A DNA stretch of 64,000 nucleotides from Candidatus Altimarinota bacterium (GTDB lineage: Bacteria; Patescibacteriota; Gracilibacteria; UBA1369; 2-02-FULL-48-14). Numbering within the stretch: position 1 is the first letter of the stretch; every line of letters begins with the position of its first letter. A program made the position numbers and the translations under genes. Positions 27,529 through 35,630 of this stretch are shown here, piece after piece. The stretch covers positions 32,998 through 96,997 of the forward strand of contig WFTC01000002.1 in NCBI GenBank assembly GCA_015485665.1. Reading direction: 5' to 3'. The notes under the pieces are model-generated. The model was not told where the DNA came from. It did no database searches and was given only the letters and a program-made list of their open reading frames with translations.

Positions 27529-29435
27529 AGCTCATACAGCGCTTGTGTTGTAGATATTACAAGTACATTTCTGTCTTTATCCATATATAAGTCAGTGAGC
27601 CTACCCTTTAAATTTTCAAAGACATATTGTTGACTGTAAGTAATATCATTTGAACGTCCGCTTTTGTCATAAATTAAAATCCTGTTTCTATCCGGATCCA
27701 AAACATAAATTTGAGAAATTTCCAATTCAGTATAAATATCACTTGCCCCTTCAAGAGAAGTAATTGGGGCTTTTAATATGTTAAAATCCACCTTCTCACC
27801 GCTTAAGAGCCTTAAAATTGACCCATCTTCATTCAAAAGCCACACGCTGCCGTCAATTGCCATTGAAATTGCATTTGAAATATCAATATCTTCACTCAAA
27901 TAAGGCAGGGCAGAGCCATAAGAATTTGTGCCGCGAGTATATTTCCAAATCTCCCCTTCTTCAGGATCAAGAAGATAAATTCTTGATGAATAGCTTGCCA
28001 CATCCACTGCGAATTTAAAACTTCCATCAGCCGTATCTGCAAACTGTGCATTGCCATCTGCATATTCAATTACATTCCCTTCATCTGTAACATAGACTAT
28101 TAAATCTCTATCTTTAAAATATGCCCCTGCCCGCACCTGCTCACGAGCATCCAAAATATCCGGCTCTTGAACATCCCCAAGCAATACCTGATAAGCTTCA
28201 TTTGCAGTGTAAACAACAAGCCTGTCACTCACAGGTTGAACTCCAACAATCTCCGAATCACCCAAGAAATCGGAAAAATCTGCAAGCAAATTTATCCCAT
28301 CATCCATAACTTTTATGTTATCAAGAAAATTGCGCTGCTCACGAATATCATCCAATAATTGACTGGCAGGACCTCCAAAATAACCGGAATCAAGCACTTC
28401 AATTGCAAAAGCTTCTGCCTCAGACAAGAGCTCTCGCGCCTCATTTTTATCAAAAGCACCCCGAGTTGCCGCTTGCGTAACATTATCTTCCGCAATTTTA
28501 AGTTTGGACTCCAAATCTTCCAATTTTTTAGTACGAGTCAAACTTACATTCAAGACAAAAACTCCCACAAACAACAGTCCAAGCACAGCACTGATTGCGG
28601 TAATCAAACGCTTCCTGTCCCAAGCTTTTATACGATTCAGATAAGCCCATCGTTCTTTCTTAAGCAGCCATTTTCTGAGCACAGCCAAAGATTTTTCCAA
28701 AGTTTTTTTATCTGAATATAAATTCGTAGTCGGATCTACATTTATACCGTCAGACTGCACATTTACAGGTACATGAGATTTTTCCAAAACTTCAAAACTC
28801 AACAAAGCAATTTGATCTTCCAAGTCTTGATTTAAAAGCTCCGACAATTCCTTCACCGCATTTTGCAAATTTTCTTCAGTAAAAATTTTAGAAAGATCAC
28901 TTGGTGTTATGTATTTGACCAAGTTGCCGGTTGCAAATATCACACTATCGCCAACCTCCAATAAACCACTTGCAATATTCTGAAACAGATCTTCTTTGCT
29001 TAATTGATCGGAAAGTCCGTCCGTAATTGAACTGACATGACGCTTACGCAATAAATAACCTTGTGCAGCACCCCTTTGTGACAAAAACAACATATCTTTT
29101 TGAATCACTCCAGCAACAACATTCATATTTGGAATGAACTTCAAATCCAATTCCTTCTCCTTTTCATGTACCATCAAATTTATTTCTTGCAAAGCAGCTT
29201 CAAATCTATCATAAGGATCACCTGTCAGATCATCCAAAAAATGATCTTGCAAAAGTTGAAATGCCTCCTTGCCGATCTCAGACCCTGGAACTTGTGTGCT
29301 GTCAATGGAAAGCAAAAAAAACAAAGATATTTTTTCTTTACCAAGACCGTCATCCCATTCAGTGTAATAATGCTTGATAAAGCCTGTAGGTCTGCGACCA
29401 ATAAGAGTGGACTGTTGTTGAAGTTCCAGATACAT
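27525..29435 (-). CDS. PP2C-like (probably degenerate) domain + TM + C-terminal beta-propeller-like protein
   Basis: N-terminal PP2C-like segment (GDSVIFATGNLVKYITPSDLSKIF; DQIALLSFEV), TM (LITAISAVLGLLFVGVFVLNV), coiled coil, then repeats such as IYLLDPEEGEIWKYTRG, VWLLNEDGSILRL, IYVLDPDRNRILIYDKSG. Confidence 0.6.
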   Translation of the reverse strand: MYLELQQQSTLIGRRPTGFIKHYYTEWDDGLGKEKISLFFLLSIDSTQVPGSEIGKEAFQLLQDHFLDDLTGDPYDRFEAALQEINLMVHEKEKELDLKFIPNMNVVAGVIQKDMLFLSQRGAAQGYLLRKRHVSSITDGLSDQLSKEDLFQNIASGLLEVGDSVIFATGNLVKYITPSDLSKIFTEENLQNAVKELSELLNQDLEDQIALLSFEVLEKSHVPVNVQSDGINVDPTTNLYSDKKTLEKSLAVLRKWLLKKERWAYLNRIKAWDRKRLITAISAVLGLLFVGVFVLNVSLTRTKKLEDLESKLKIAEDNVTQAATRGAFDKNEARELLSEAEAFAIEVLDSGYFGGPASQLLDDIREQRNFLDNIKVMDDGINLLADFSDFLGDSEIVGVQPVSDRLVVYTANEAYQVLLGDVQEPDILDAREQVRAGAYFKDRDLIVYVTDEGNVIEYADGNAQFADTADGSFKFAVDVASYSSRIYLLDPEEGEIWKYTRGTNSYGSALPYLSEDIDISNAISMAIDGSVWLLNEDGSILRLLSGEKVDFNILKAPITSLEGASDIYTELEISQIYVLDPDRNRILIYDKSGRSNDITYSQQYVFENLKGRLTDLYMDKDRNVLVISTTQALYEL

Positions 29436-29508
29436 AAGTGATATTAAACTGGAAAGAGTTTACTATCTCAAGAGAGTATTGTAAAAGAAAAGTAAAAGAA
29501 AAGAAAGC

Positions 29509-29538
29509 TTGACTTTACTCCAAAGCCTCCCCTAAAAT
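29509..29538 (+). promoter_or_regulatory. sigma70-type promoter for rpmH-rnpA-yidC-jag
   Basis: TTGACT - 18 nt - TAAAAT, 22 nt upstream of the rpmH ATG. Confidence 0.6.
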
Positions 29539-29560
29539 CCCCGAGCTAACGAAACAAGCT

Positions 29561-29713
29561 ATGTTAGGAAAACTCAAAAAACGCAAAAGAGCACGCACCC
29601 ACGGTTTTCGCGCACGCAGCGCATCCAAAGGAGGTAGAAATGTGCTTAAAGCCCGTCGCCGCAAAGGAAGACATAATCTTACCGTATCTGTTCCACGTGT
29701 TAAGAGGAAATAA
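29561..29713 (+). CDS. rpmH: 50S ribosomal protein L34
   Basis: Manual translation [50 protein letters not shown]; absent from the ORF track because it is only 50 aa. Confidence 0.96.
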   Translation: MLGKLKKRKRARTHGFRARSASKGGRNVLKARRRKGRHNLTVSVPRVKRK

Positions 29714-30047
29714 GCGAATTTCAGGACGCTCACGCATAGAATCGGTAATGAAAGAAGGAGATCGGCTAAAAGGCCGATCTATACTTATGCTCAGAAAAGA
29801 AAACTCGCTTGATTCTCATTGCTTCGGCGTGATCGTTTCAAAAAAAGTGCATAAATCTGCAGTAAAACGTAACAGATTGCGCCGACAAATTTACGAGATA
29901 ATCCGCATTTTGAATAAAGAAGGAATAGTGCCAAAAGGTCCATCATCTGATATAGTGCTCCTCGCCCGGAGAGCCTTAATGGGAAAAGATTTCTCCGCAA
30001 TTCAAAAGGAAATACGCATATTGTTCACCCAATCACATGACAGATAA
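29697..30047 (+). CDS. rnpA: ribonuclease P protein component
   Basis: [27 protein letters not shown] and [21 protein letters not shown]; likely GTG start at 29697 ([21 protein letters not shown]), alternative ATG at 29640. Confidence 0.88.
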   Translation: MLRGNKRISGRSRIESVMKEGDRLKGRSILMLRKENSLDSHCFGVIVSKKVHKSAVKRNRLRRQIYEIIRILNKEGIVPKGPSSDIVLLARRALMGKDFSAIQKEIRILFTQSHDR

Positions 30048-31296
30048 AAAATCATTCAGTTTAATGCCATATTTACTTGTTTTCTTGGGAACATTCTTGG
30101 CTTTGCAAATTTTCATTCCAAAGGAAGATGTTAATGTCAAAAACGCCAATATGGGAGATCTATATCTTGAAACAACAAAAAATGAATATGTGATTGGAAA
30201 AGACATCAAAGTAAGCATATATAACAATACGGACGAAAGGCTTAATATTGACGCTCCGCGCTACGTTCTGGACTGTGAGCAAAGCTTTATCATTTACAAA
30301 TACAGAAGTGATGGTTTTATTGAAAAAACAAATCCGGATAAAGAATGTGAATCAGAGGGTTTTTGGCTTAGCATTGAACCAGGTCAAAAACAAATTGTAA
30401 GCTTGCTTAACTATACTTACACGGAATTTGGAGAGTCCGGTCGCTATAAATTGGCATTGGATGTGCAAGGTGTCAAATATGAATCTCCTGAATTTGAAGT
30501 AAAAGAACCAGGTCTTTTAACACGTTTGTGGCGCAATATGATTTACCGCCCCATGTTGAATGCTTTGGTTTCAATAATATCTTATATGCCGGGTCATCAC
30601 CTTGGACTTGCGGTTATAGTTCTAACTTTGATAATACGCAGCATACTTTTAATTCCCTCACAAAAAGGATTTGAAGCGCAGATGCGCATGCAAGAATTGC
30701 AACCTGAACTTGAAAAAATAAAAGAAAAATACAAAGACGACCAAACAAGACTGGCACAAGAGACCATGTTACTTTGGAAAAAGCATCAAGTGCATCCTTT
30801 TTCCAGCTGCCTTCCCATGCTCATCCAACTGCCGGTATTTTTGGCGCTTTACTACTCCATACGTGGAGGATTAAGCCCAGATAGAGCAATTTTTATATAT
30901 CCTTTTTTATCTGATTTTGATCTCAGTGCTGTAGACCCAATGTTTCTTGGAATAAATCTTTTTGAAAGAAGTTTGATTGCTCTACCTTTGATTGTAGGTT
31001 CACTGCAATTTATTCAAATGCAAATCATGATGCGTAAAAATAAGACTTCCAAAAATAAAATGGCTTCTGAAGTTGAAAGTGCACAAAAGATGATGCGATA
31101 CATGATGCCGCTTATGATTACATTTTTCACAGCACAACTCCCTGCAGCGGTTGGCATTTACTGGGCTACAAACACAAGCTATGGCATTATTCAGCAGCTT
31201 GTGGTAAAAAAGTTTCGTCCCAATCCCGCAAAATCGAGCGGAAATGAGGATGTAAGCGTTAGAGTAATTAATAAAAAACATGGAAAAAAACATTAA
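30037..31296 (+). CDS. yidC: membrane protein insertase YidC/Oxa1
   Basis: Periplasmic domain then GHHLGLAVIVLTLIIRSILLIPSQKGFEAQMRMQELQPELEKIKEKYKDD...FSSCLPMLIQLPVFLALYYSIRGG. Confidence 0.95.
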   Translation: MTDKKSFSLMPYLLVFLGTFLALQIFIPKEDVNVKNANMGDLYLETTKNEYVIGKDIKVSIYNNTDERLNIDAPRYVLDCEQSFIIYKYRSDGFIEKTNPDKECESEGFWLSIEPGQKQIVSLLNYTYTEFGESGRYKLALDVQGVKYESPEFEVKEPGLLTRLWRNMIYRPMLNALVSIISYMPGHHLGLAVIVLTLIIRSILLIPSQKGFEAQMRMQELQPELEKIKEKYKDDQTRLAQETMLLWKKHQVHPFSSCLPMLIQLPVFLALYYSIRGGLSPDRAIFIYPFLSDFDLSAVDPMFLGINLFERSLIALPLIVGSLQFIQMQIMMRKNKTSKNKMASEVESAQKMMRYMMPLMITFFTAQLPAAVGIYWATNTSYGIIQQLVVKKFRPNPAKSSGNEDVSVRVINKKHGKKH

Positions 31297-31735
31297 ACGT
31301 TTCATTCAAGAATTTCTTGTACATCTTGGTATAGACTTCACAGACATAGAGCTGGAATCACTCTCCGACAACAAAATCCGCATAAATGTGGTTTCAGACC
31401 AACCCAGTCTATTGATTGGTCATCATGGAGAAAATCTAATAGCAATGCAAAAACTTATTAAAGTCGTCATTCATAAAAACTATGGTGAAAATGTAGATGT
31501 TGCCTTTGATGTAGATAATTACAGAAAACGACAAGAAGAAAATGTACTAACAATCACAAAACAAAAAATTGAAGAGGTGCGTGCTACCGGAATTCAAGCT
31601 GCACTTCCTCCAATGTCACCATATTTTCGCCGTATTGTTCATCTTTTTGTGAGAGAGTCAGGATACAAAGATCTGGAAACCCAGAGTATGGGCCAAGGAA
31701 ATTACAGACAAGTCATAATCAAGATGAAGAATTAA
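31280..31735 (+). CDS. jag: Jag/KhpB-like KH-R3H RNA-binding protein (no N-terminal Jag_N domain)
   Basis: LLIGHHGENLIAMQKLIKVVIHKN (KH), DVDNYRKRQEENV, LPPMSPYFRRIVHLFVRE (R3H). Confidence 0.85.
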   Translation: MEKNIKRFIQEFLVHLGIDFTDIELESLSDNKIRINVVSDQPSLLIGHHGENLIAMQKLIKVVIHKNYGENVDVAFDVDNYRKRQEENVLTITKQKIEEVRATGIQAALPPMSPYFRRIVHLFVRESGYKDLETQSMGQGNYRQVIIKMKN

Positions 31736-31738
31736 AAT

Positions 31739-32629
31739 ATGAAAAATAAAATAATACTACTTGCCTTCTTTCTTGGTTTATATTCCCCCACCAATACACT
31801 TGCAAATATAATTATGTATGCAGATGTTCCGGAGAATCATATTTACGCTCCTGCAATTGAATATTTTACTGAAAAAGGGCTTCTGAAAGGTTACGACGAT
31901 GGAGAGTTCGGTGTTGACTCTGAAATAAATAGAGTAGAAGCACTTAAAATAATTATGGATTATTGGGGCGTGGAAGCTGCAACAGAAGAAGTTGCACTTA
32001 ACTTCAGCGATATTGAAAAAGGTGCTTGGTATGAAAACTCATTAAAGCAAGCTTTTACACTGAACATAATTCAAGGCTATCCGGATGGTACTTTTCTACC
32101 GAATCAAAGTGTAAATAGAGTGGAAGCACTTAAAATGATACTACAAAGCGGAGGATATGAAATTCCAAGCAGTAATGATGAATTTTGGTACGCTGGTTAT
32201 TTGGATTATGCAATACAAAATGACCTTTTAAACTCCGGAAATGAAGGTGATTACAATCCTGAAGCAACCTTAACAAGAGGTGAATTTGTAGATCTTCTAT
32301 ATAGACTGGAAAACAATCCATACACAGGTGAAGATGAATATGGTATTGCAAGCTATTACAGCTACTCTTTTGACGGCGCAAATACAGCATCAGGCACCCC
32401 GCTTGAAGCATACGGATTTATGGCTGCTCATAAGAACTTGGAATTTGGTACTTGGGTACGCGTAACAAATTTGAACAACAATGAATATGTTGATGTTAAA
32501 ATAGTGGATAGAGGTCCATACGTTGAAGGACGCATCATTGATCTGACTCCAGCAGCTTTTGAATCCATAGCTTCACTTGGAAGCGGAATTATAAATGTAA
32601 GAATTGAAATTCTAGCCAATAAGAAGTAA
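31739..32629 (+). CDS. S-layer homology domains fused to RlpA-like double-psi beta-barrel
   Basis: SLH-type repeats (YFTEKGLLKGYDDGEFGVDSEINRVEALKIIM; GYPDGTFLPNQSVNRVEALKMIL) then GIASYYSYSFDGANTASGTPLEAYGFMAAHKNLEFGTWVRVTNLNNNEYVDVKIVDRGPYVEGRIIDLT. Confidence 0.85.
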   Translation: MKNKIILLAFFLGLYSPTNTLANIIMYADVPENHIYAPAIEYFTEKGLLKGYDDGEFGVDSEINRVEALKIIMDYWGVEAATEEVALNFSDIEKGAWYENSLKQAFTLNIIQGYPDGTFLPNQSVNRVEALKMILQSGGYEIPSSNDEFWYAGYLDYAIQNDLLNSGNEGDYNPEATLTRGEFVDLLYRLENNPYTGEDEYGIASYYSYSFDGANTASGTPLEAYGFMAAHKNLEFGTWVRVTNLNNNEYVDVKIVDRGPYVEGRIIDLTPAAFESIASLGSGIINVRIEILANKK

Positions 32630-32639
32630 AATACGCGCA

Positions 32640-33005
32640 ATGATGGATCCTCTTACACGCCAAATCCAACCAATAAAACGCAGAATACGAAAAACACCTC
32701 TTTCTGTACGAATACAGCAAAGTTTTCGTGTTTTGGTAGCTTTACTTATATTAATTGGAGGTACATCCATGACTCTGTTTTTATATACTAACAGCCTGAA
32801 ACCTGCCAAAGGCTATATATTGAAACAACTTCAATTGAACTATGAAAAACTTTCTTCTGAATCACGCAATTTGGAATACAAAATGATTGAAGCACAGTCT
32901 TATATTAATCTGGAAGAAAAGGATAGTATAAAATATATGGAAGAAATGAATTCAGAAAACTTCAAATATGCTGAATCTGAATCGGGCTTTGCTTACAATG
33001 AATAA
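32640..33005 (+). CDS. FtsL-like small bitopic membrane protein
   Basis: Basic N-terminus, one TM (VLVALLILIGGTSMTLFLYT), then KGYILKQLQLNYEKLSSESRNLEYKMIEAQSYINLEE. Confidence 0.55.
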   Translation: MMDPLTRQIQPIKRRIRKTPLSVRIQQSFRVLVALLILIGGTSMTLFLYTNSLKPAKGYILKQLQLNYEKLSSESRNLEYKMIEAQSYINLEEKDSIKYMEEMNSENFKYAESESGFAYNE

Positions 33006-33630
33006 AAATAAAATATTAAAAATACTTTCCATACTCAAAAAGGAATTTCCAGATCTGCAAGTTCCTTTAAGGCATCGCAACGCTTTTGAACTACTGATAG
33101 CTGTAATTTTATCAGCTCAATGTACAGATAAACGTGTAAATCAAGTTACATTAAAACTATTCCCTCAAAATAGAGCTTGCACCCCTAAAGATATTATTTC
33201 TTTGGGGGAAAATAGTTTAAAAAAAATCATATACCCTTGCGGATATTATAATACTAAAAGCAAGGCTATAATCGGCACAACACGTGCTTTACTTGGAAAA
33301 GAAGTACCTGAAAATTTCGAAGATTTAATAAAATTACCAGGTGTTGGGCCAAAAACAGCTCAAGTGGTGCAAGCTCAATGGTTCGGCAAAGATGCCTTCC
33401 CTGTTGATACTCATATACATCGTGTATGTAATCGCATCGGTCTTGTAAATTCCGGAAAGAATAGAAGAAAAACGGAAAAACAAATCAAAACTTTTATTCC
33501 AAAAAAATATTGGAGCAATCTCCATCTGCAACTGATTTATCACGGACGCAAAACTTGTACAGCTTACAAACCAAAATGCAAAAACTGTCCTCTCTATGAT
33601 TTATGCGAATGGAAAGATAAAAAGATTTAA
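32998..33630 (+). CDS. nth: endonuclease III
   Basis: LLIAVILSAQCTDKRVNQVT, LPGVGPKTAQVVQ, FPVDTHIHRVCNRIG, C-terminal CTAYKPKCKNCPLYDLC Fe-S motif; start set at ATG 32998. Confidence 0.95.
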   Translation: MNKNKILKILSILKKEFPDLQVPLRHRNAFELLIAVILSAQCTDKRVNQVTLKLFPQNRACTPKDIISLGENSLKKIIYPCGYYNTKSKAIIGTTRALLGKEVPENFEDLIKLPGVGPKTAQVVQAQWFGKDAFPVDTHIHRVCNRIGLVNSGKNRRKTEKQIKTFIPKKYWSNLHLQLIYHGRKTCTAYKPKCKNCPLYDLCEWKDKKI

Positions 33631-33641
33631 AGAGTAAATAC

Positions 33642-34508
33642 TTATTGCCTCTTTTTAATATTCGGACGCCATCTCCATATAAAATATAATATGATAAGTA
33701 ATGGCCATCCGAATATCAAAATATAAATAATGATATCTAACAAAGACTGAAGGAATATGAGCCAATCTTTAAAGGCATTTGAAAATGTAGATAAAGGGCG
33801 CCATTTTTCAGCTATAGCACTTACCCTTTCATCTTCAGTTAAAGATAGGTCAATCGTGGCATAAGCAATACGATCATCATAATAAGCAATACGCCCTTCC
33901 ATAGATTCAATATCTGCTCTGATATTGGAAAGAGCCTTTGTAACTTCCAAAACCTCAGAAATACTACCGGCTTTATCCATTAAATTTATATAAGCAGCTT
34001 CTTCCGCATAGGCGTTATTAAGGCGAGCTTCAAGATCCAAATAAATATCACTGATATCGTCGGAATTACTCCATTCATTCTCAACATAAAGCCCAATTTC
34101 AGACAAATCTTTCATCCTTATGTCAAAATCTTGTGCCGGCACTTGAATCTGTAAATTTGCATAATAAGAAGCAGAACCCCTATTTAAATTTAAATAGAGC
34201 AAATTCGCCCTCCAATCAGACAACAATGCTTCAAGAGCATCAATTGTTTCACGCACATCCTCCACTCTTACAGTCAATGATCCAGATTTAATAATCTTAT
34301 TATCATCCGATTCAAAATTTAAAGAGGAAAGCAAATCATTGCTGGCTCTTGTTACTTGAGATAATGGTGCTTCCTGAGAAATAAGAGTATAATCTTCTTT
34401 ATATTCTTCCACCTCCCTTGAAAATTTTGCTAACTTAACAGAATAAGCAGCCAAAACAATCATAGCTACAAGCAAAAGAAAGCCTGCAAATTTTCTCAAC
34501 AATGACAT
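33642..34508 (-). CDS. DUF4349 domain membrane protein
   Basis: KIIKSGSLTVRVEDVRETIDALEALL...LQIQVPAQDFDIRMKDLSEIG...DLEARLNNAYAEEAAYINLMDKAGSISEVLEVTKALSNIRADIESMEGRIAYYDD; C-terminal TM. Confidence 0.85.
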   Translation of the reverse strand: MSLLRKFAGFLLLVAMIVLAAYSVKLAKFSREVEEYKEDYTLISQEAPLSQVTRASNDLLSSLNFESDDNKIIKSGSLTVRVEDVRETIDALEALLSDWRANLLYLNLNRGSASYYANLQIQVPAQDFDIRMKDLSEIGLYVENEWSNSDDISDIYLDLEARLNNAYAEEAAYINLMDKAGSISEVLEVTKALSNIRADIESMEGRIAYYDDRIAYATIDLSLTEDERVSAIAEKWRPLSTFSNAFKDWLIFLQSLLDIIIYILIFGWPLLIILYFIWRWRPNIKKRQ

Positions 34509-34530
34509 GTGGAAGGTAGTTTATATATGG

Positions 34531-34605
34531 TGGTGACCCCAAGGGGAATCGAACCCCTATTTCCAGGATGAAAACCTGGTGTCCTAACCGTTAGACGATG
34601 GGGCC
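34531..34605 (-). tRNA. tRNA-Glu (anticodon TTC), 3' CCA encoded
   Basis: Minus strand GGCCCCATCGTCTAACGGTTAGGACACCAGGTTTTCATCCTGGAAATAGGGGTTCGATTCCCCTTGGGGTCACCA folds as a cloverleaf with a 7-bp acceptor. Confidence 0.96.
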
Positions 34606-34623
34606 ACATTAAAAGTGGCTCAC

Positions 34624-34650
34624 TTAAAACATATGAAGTATATGTTTTAA
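34624..34650. promoter_or_regulatory. perfect 11-bp inverted repeat upstream of tRNA-Glu
   Basis: TTAAAACATAT gaagt ATATGTTTTAA; overlaps a candidate minus-strand promoter (TTGACT - 16 nt - TATACT). Confidence 0.5.
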
Positions 34651-34700
34651 AGCTCCAAAGTCAAGATATTGTCAGATTTTAAATGTAAATTTTCACTCCT

Positions 34701-34790
34701 TTTTCAGGTTAGCAAACCTGAAAAGAGCAACAATATGGAAGAAACGCAAGAGCAAGCCTCTTGTCCAACCTGATAACAGGTGCATATAAT
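34701..34790 (+). promoter_or_regulatory. hairpin cluster and promoter upstream of the 65-aa ORF
   Basis: TTTTCAGGTT-agca-AACCTGAAAA; CAAGAG-caagc-CTCTTG; ACCTG-ataa-CAGGT; promoter TTGTCC(34761) - 18 nt - TATAAT(34785-34790). Confidence 0.45.
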
Positions 34791-34823
34791 CGGTACAGAT
34801 TTATATCTTTAATCCCCTTAACA

Positions 34824-35021
34824 ATGGCTTATGCTGTAACCAATAGTAAAGGACAAGAATACTTTCTTCACGGAAAGATGGTAACTCTCAGAGGAGGTCG
34901 CAAACAACAAATATATTACTTTGCTCGTGAAGAAAAAGCCGATGCCCTTGACGCGCTTCCGGATGGATACATTGTAACGGAAAACAAGCGAACAGGTCTA
35001 CCAATGCTGAAAAAAGGCTAG
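34824..35021 (+). CDS. hypothetical protein (65 aa)
   Basis: MAYAVTNSKGQEYFLHGKMVTLRGGRKQQIYYFAREEKADALDALPDGYIVTENKRTGLPMLKKG, bracketed by a candidate promoter and a strong terminator. Confidence 0.75.
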   Translation: MAYAVTNSKGQEYFLHGKMVTLRGGRKQQIYYFAREEKADALDALPDGYIVTENKRTGLPMLKKG

Positions 35022-35042
35022 AAACTTGCTCTTTATAATAAA

Positions 35043-35074
35043 AGGAGCCCTTTCTCAGTGGAAGGGCTCTTTTT
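35043..35074 (+). terminator. rho-independent terminator
   Basis: GAGCCCTT(35045-35052)/AAGGGCTC(35062-35069) followed by TTTTT. Confidence 0.88.
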
Positions 35075-35123
35075 ATGTATATTTTTCAGTATACAATTAA
35101 ACCTTACAAGGCATTACTTTAAA

Positions 35124-35516
35124 TTACTGTATCAACAAGTCATCCACATTATTTACAGCAGAAGCATCACCATTCAACAGCATAAACAAAGCTGCAATCA
35201 GCAGAATCAAAACTATCATCCACAGCAAAGCGTAAATAAGAATTTGGAAACCTGTCATATGGCTCTTTTTATCATTCGCATAATGAAGAGGAAATCCGAA
35301 AAGCAATAAAGCTTGCACCGCTAAAAAAAGCGTGATCATGAAACCAAGAAGGAAAAAATCCATTCCGTATATTCCCTGCGCATTTAAAAGTGCTCCAAAG
35401 CGTGGAAATCCATAAGTGATAACTGCGTTTGTAAGCAATGACATAACAGCCAAAACAAAACCAATCACCGAGCATTGCTTATGATTTAATTTTTTGTGTC
35501 GTCGGAATAAAAACAT
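35124..35516 (-). CDS. hypothetical multi-pass membrane protein
   Basis: 130-aa ORF with four hydrophobic segments. Confidence 0.55.
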   Translation of the reverse strand: MFLFRRHKKLNHKQCSVIGFVLAVMSLLTNAVITYGFPRFGALLNAQGIYGMDFFLLGFMITLFLAVQALLLFGFPLHYANDKKSHMTGFQILIYALLWMIVLILLIAALFMLLNGDASAVNNVDDLLIQ

Positions 35517-35584
35517 TCTTGAATGAGGTTAAGAGTATAAGGAATGCCCAGAACAATGAACACAATGATAATAAGATAGATCAT
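35486..35584 (-). CDS. putative 32-aa hydrophobic microprotein
   Basis: ATG...TAA: MIYLIIIVFIVLGIPYTLNLIQECFYSDDTKN; overlaps the start of the 35516 ORF in another frame. Confidence 0.3.
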   Translation of the reverse strand: MIYLIIIVFIVLGIPYTLNLIQECFYSDDTKN

Positions 35585-35630
35585 AGCATGGGATTTACTA
35601 TATCCTAGCAGCATATAAACTCATTTTGCA

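Noticed and set aside
27818-28715. Plus-strand ORFs opposite the PP2C/propeller gene
   Set aside because: Shadow ORFs with unnatural composition (His/Gln/Pro-rich) opposite a coherent 636-aa gene.
29436-29560. Possible oriC upstream of rpmH
   Set aside because: Gene order is reminiscent of the origin region, but there is no dnaA/dnaN and no cluster of TTATCCACA-like boxes; only a promoter is visible.
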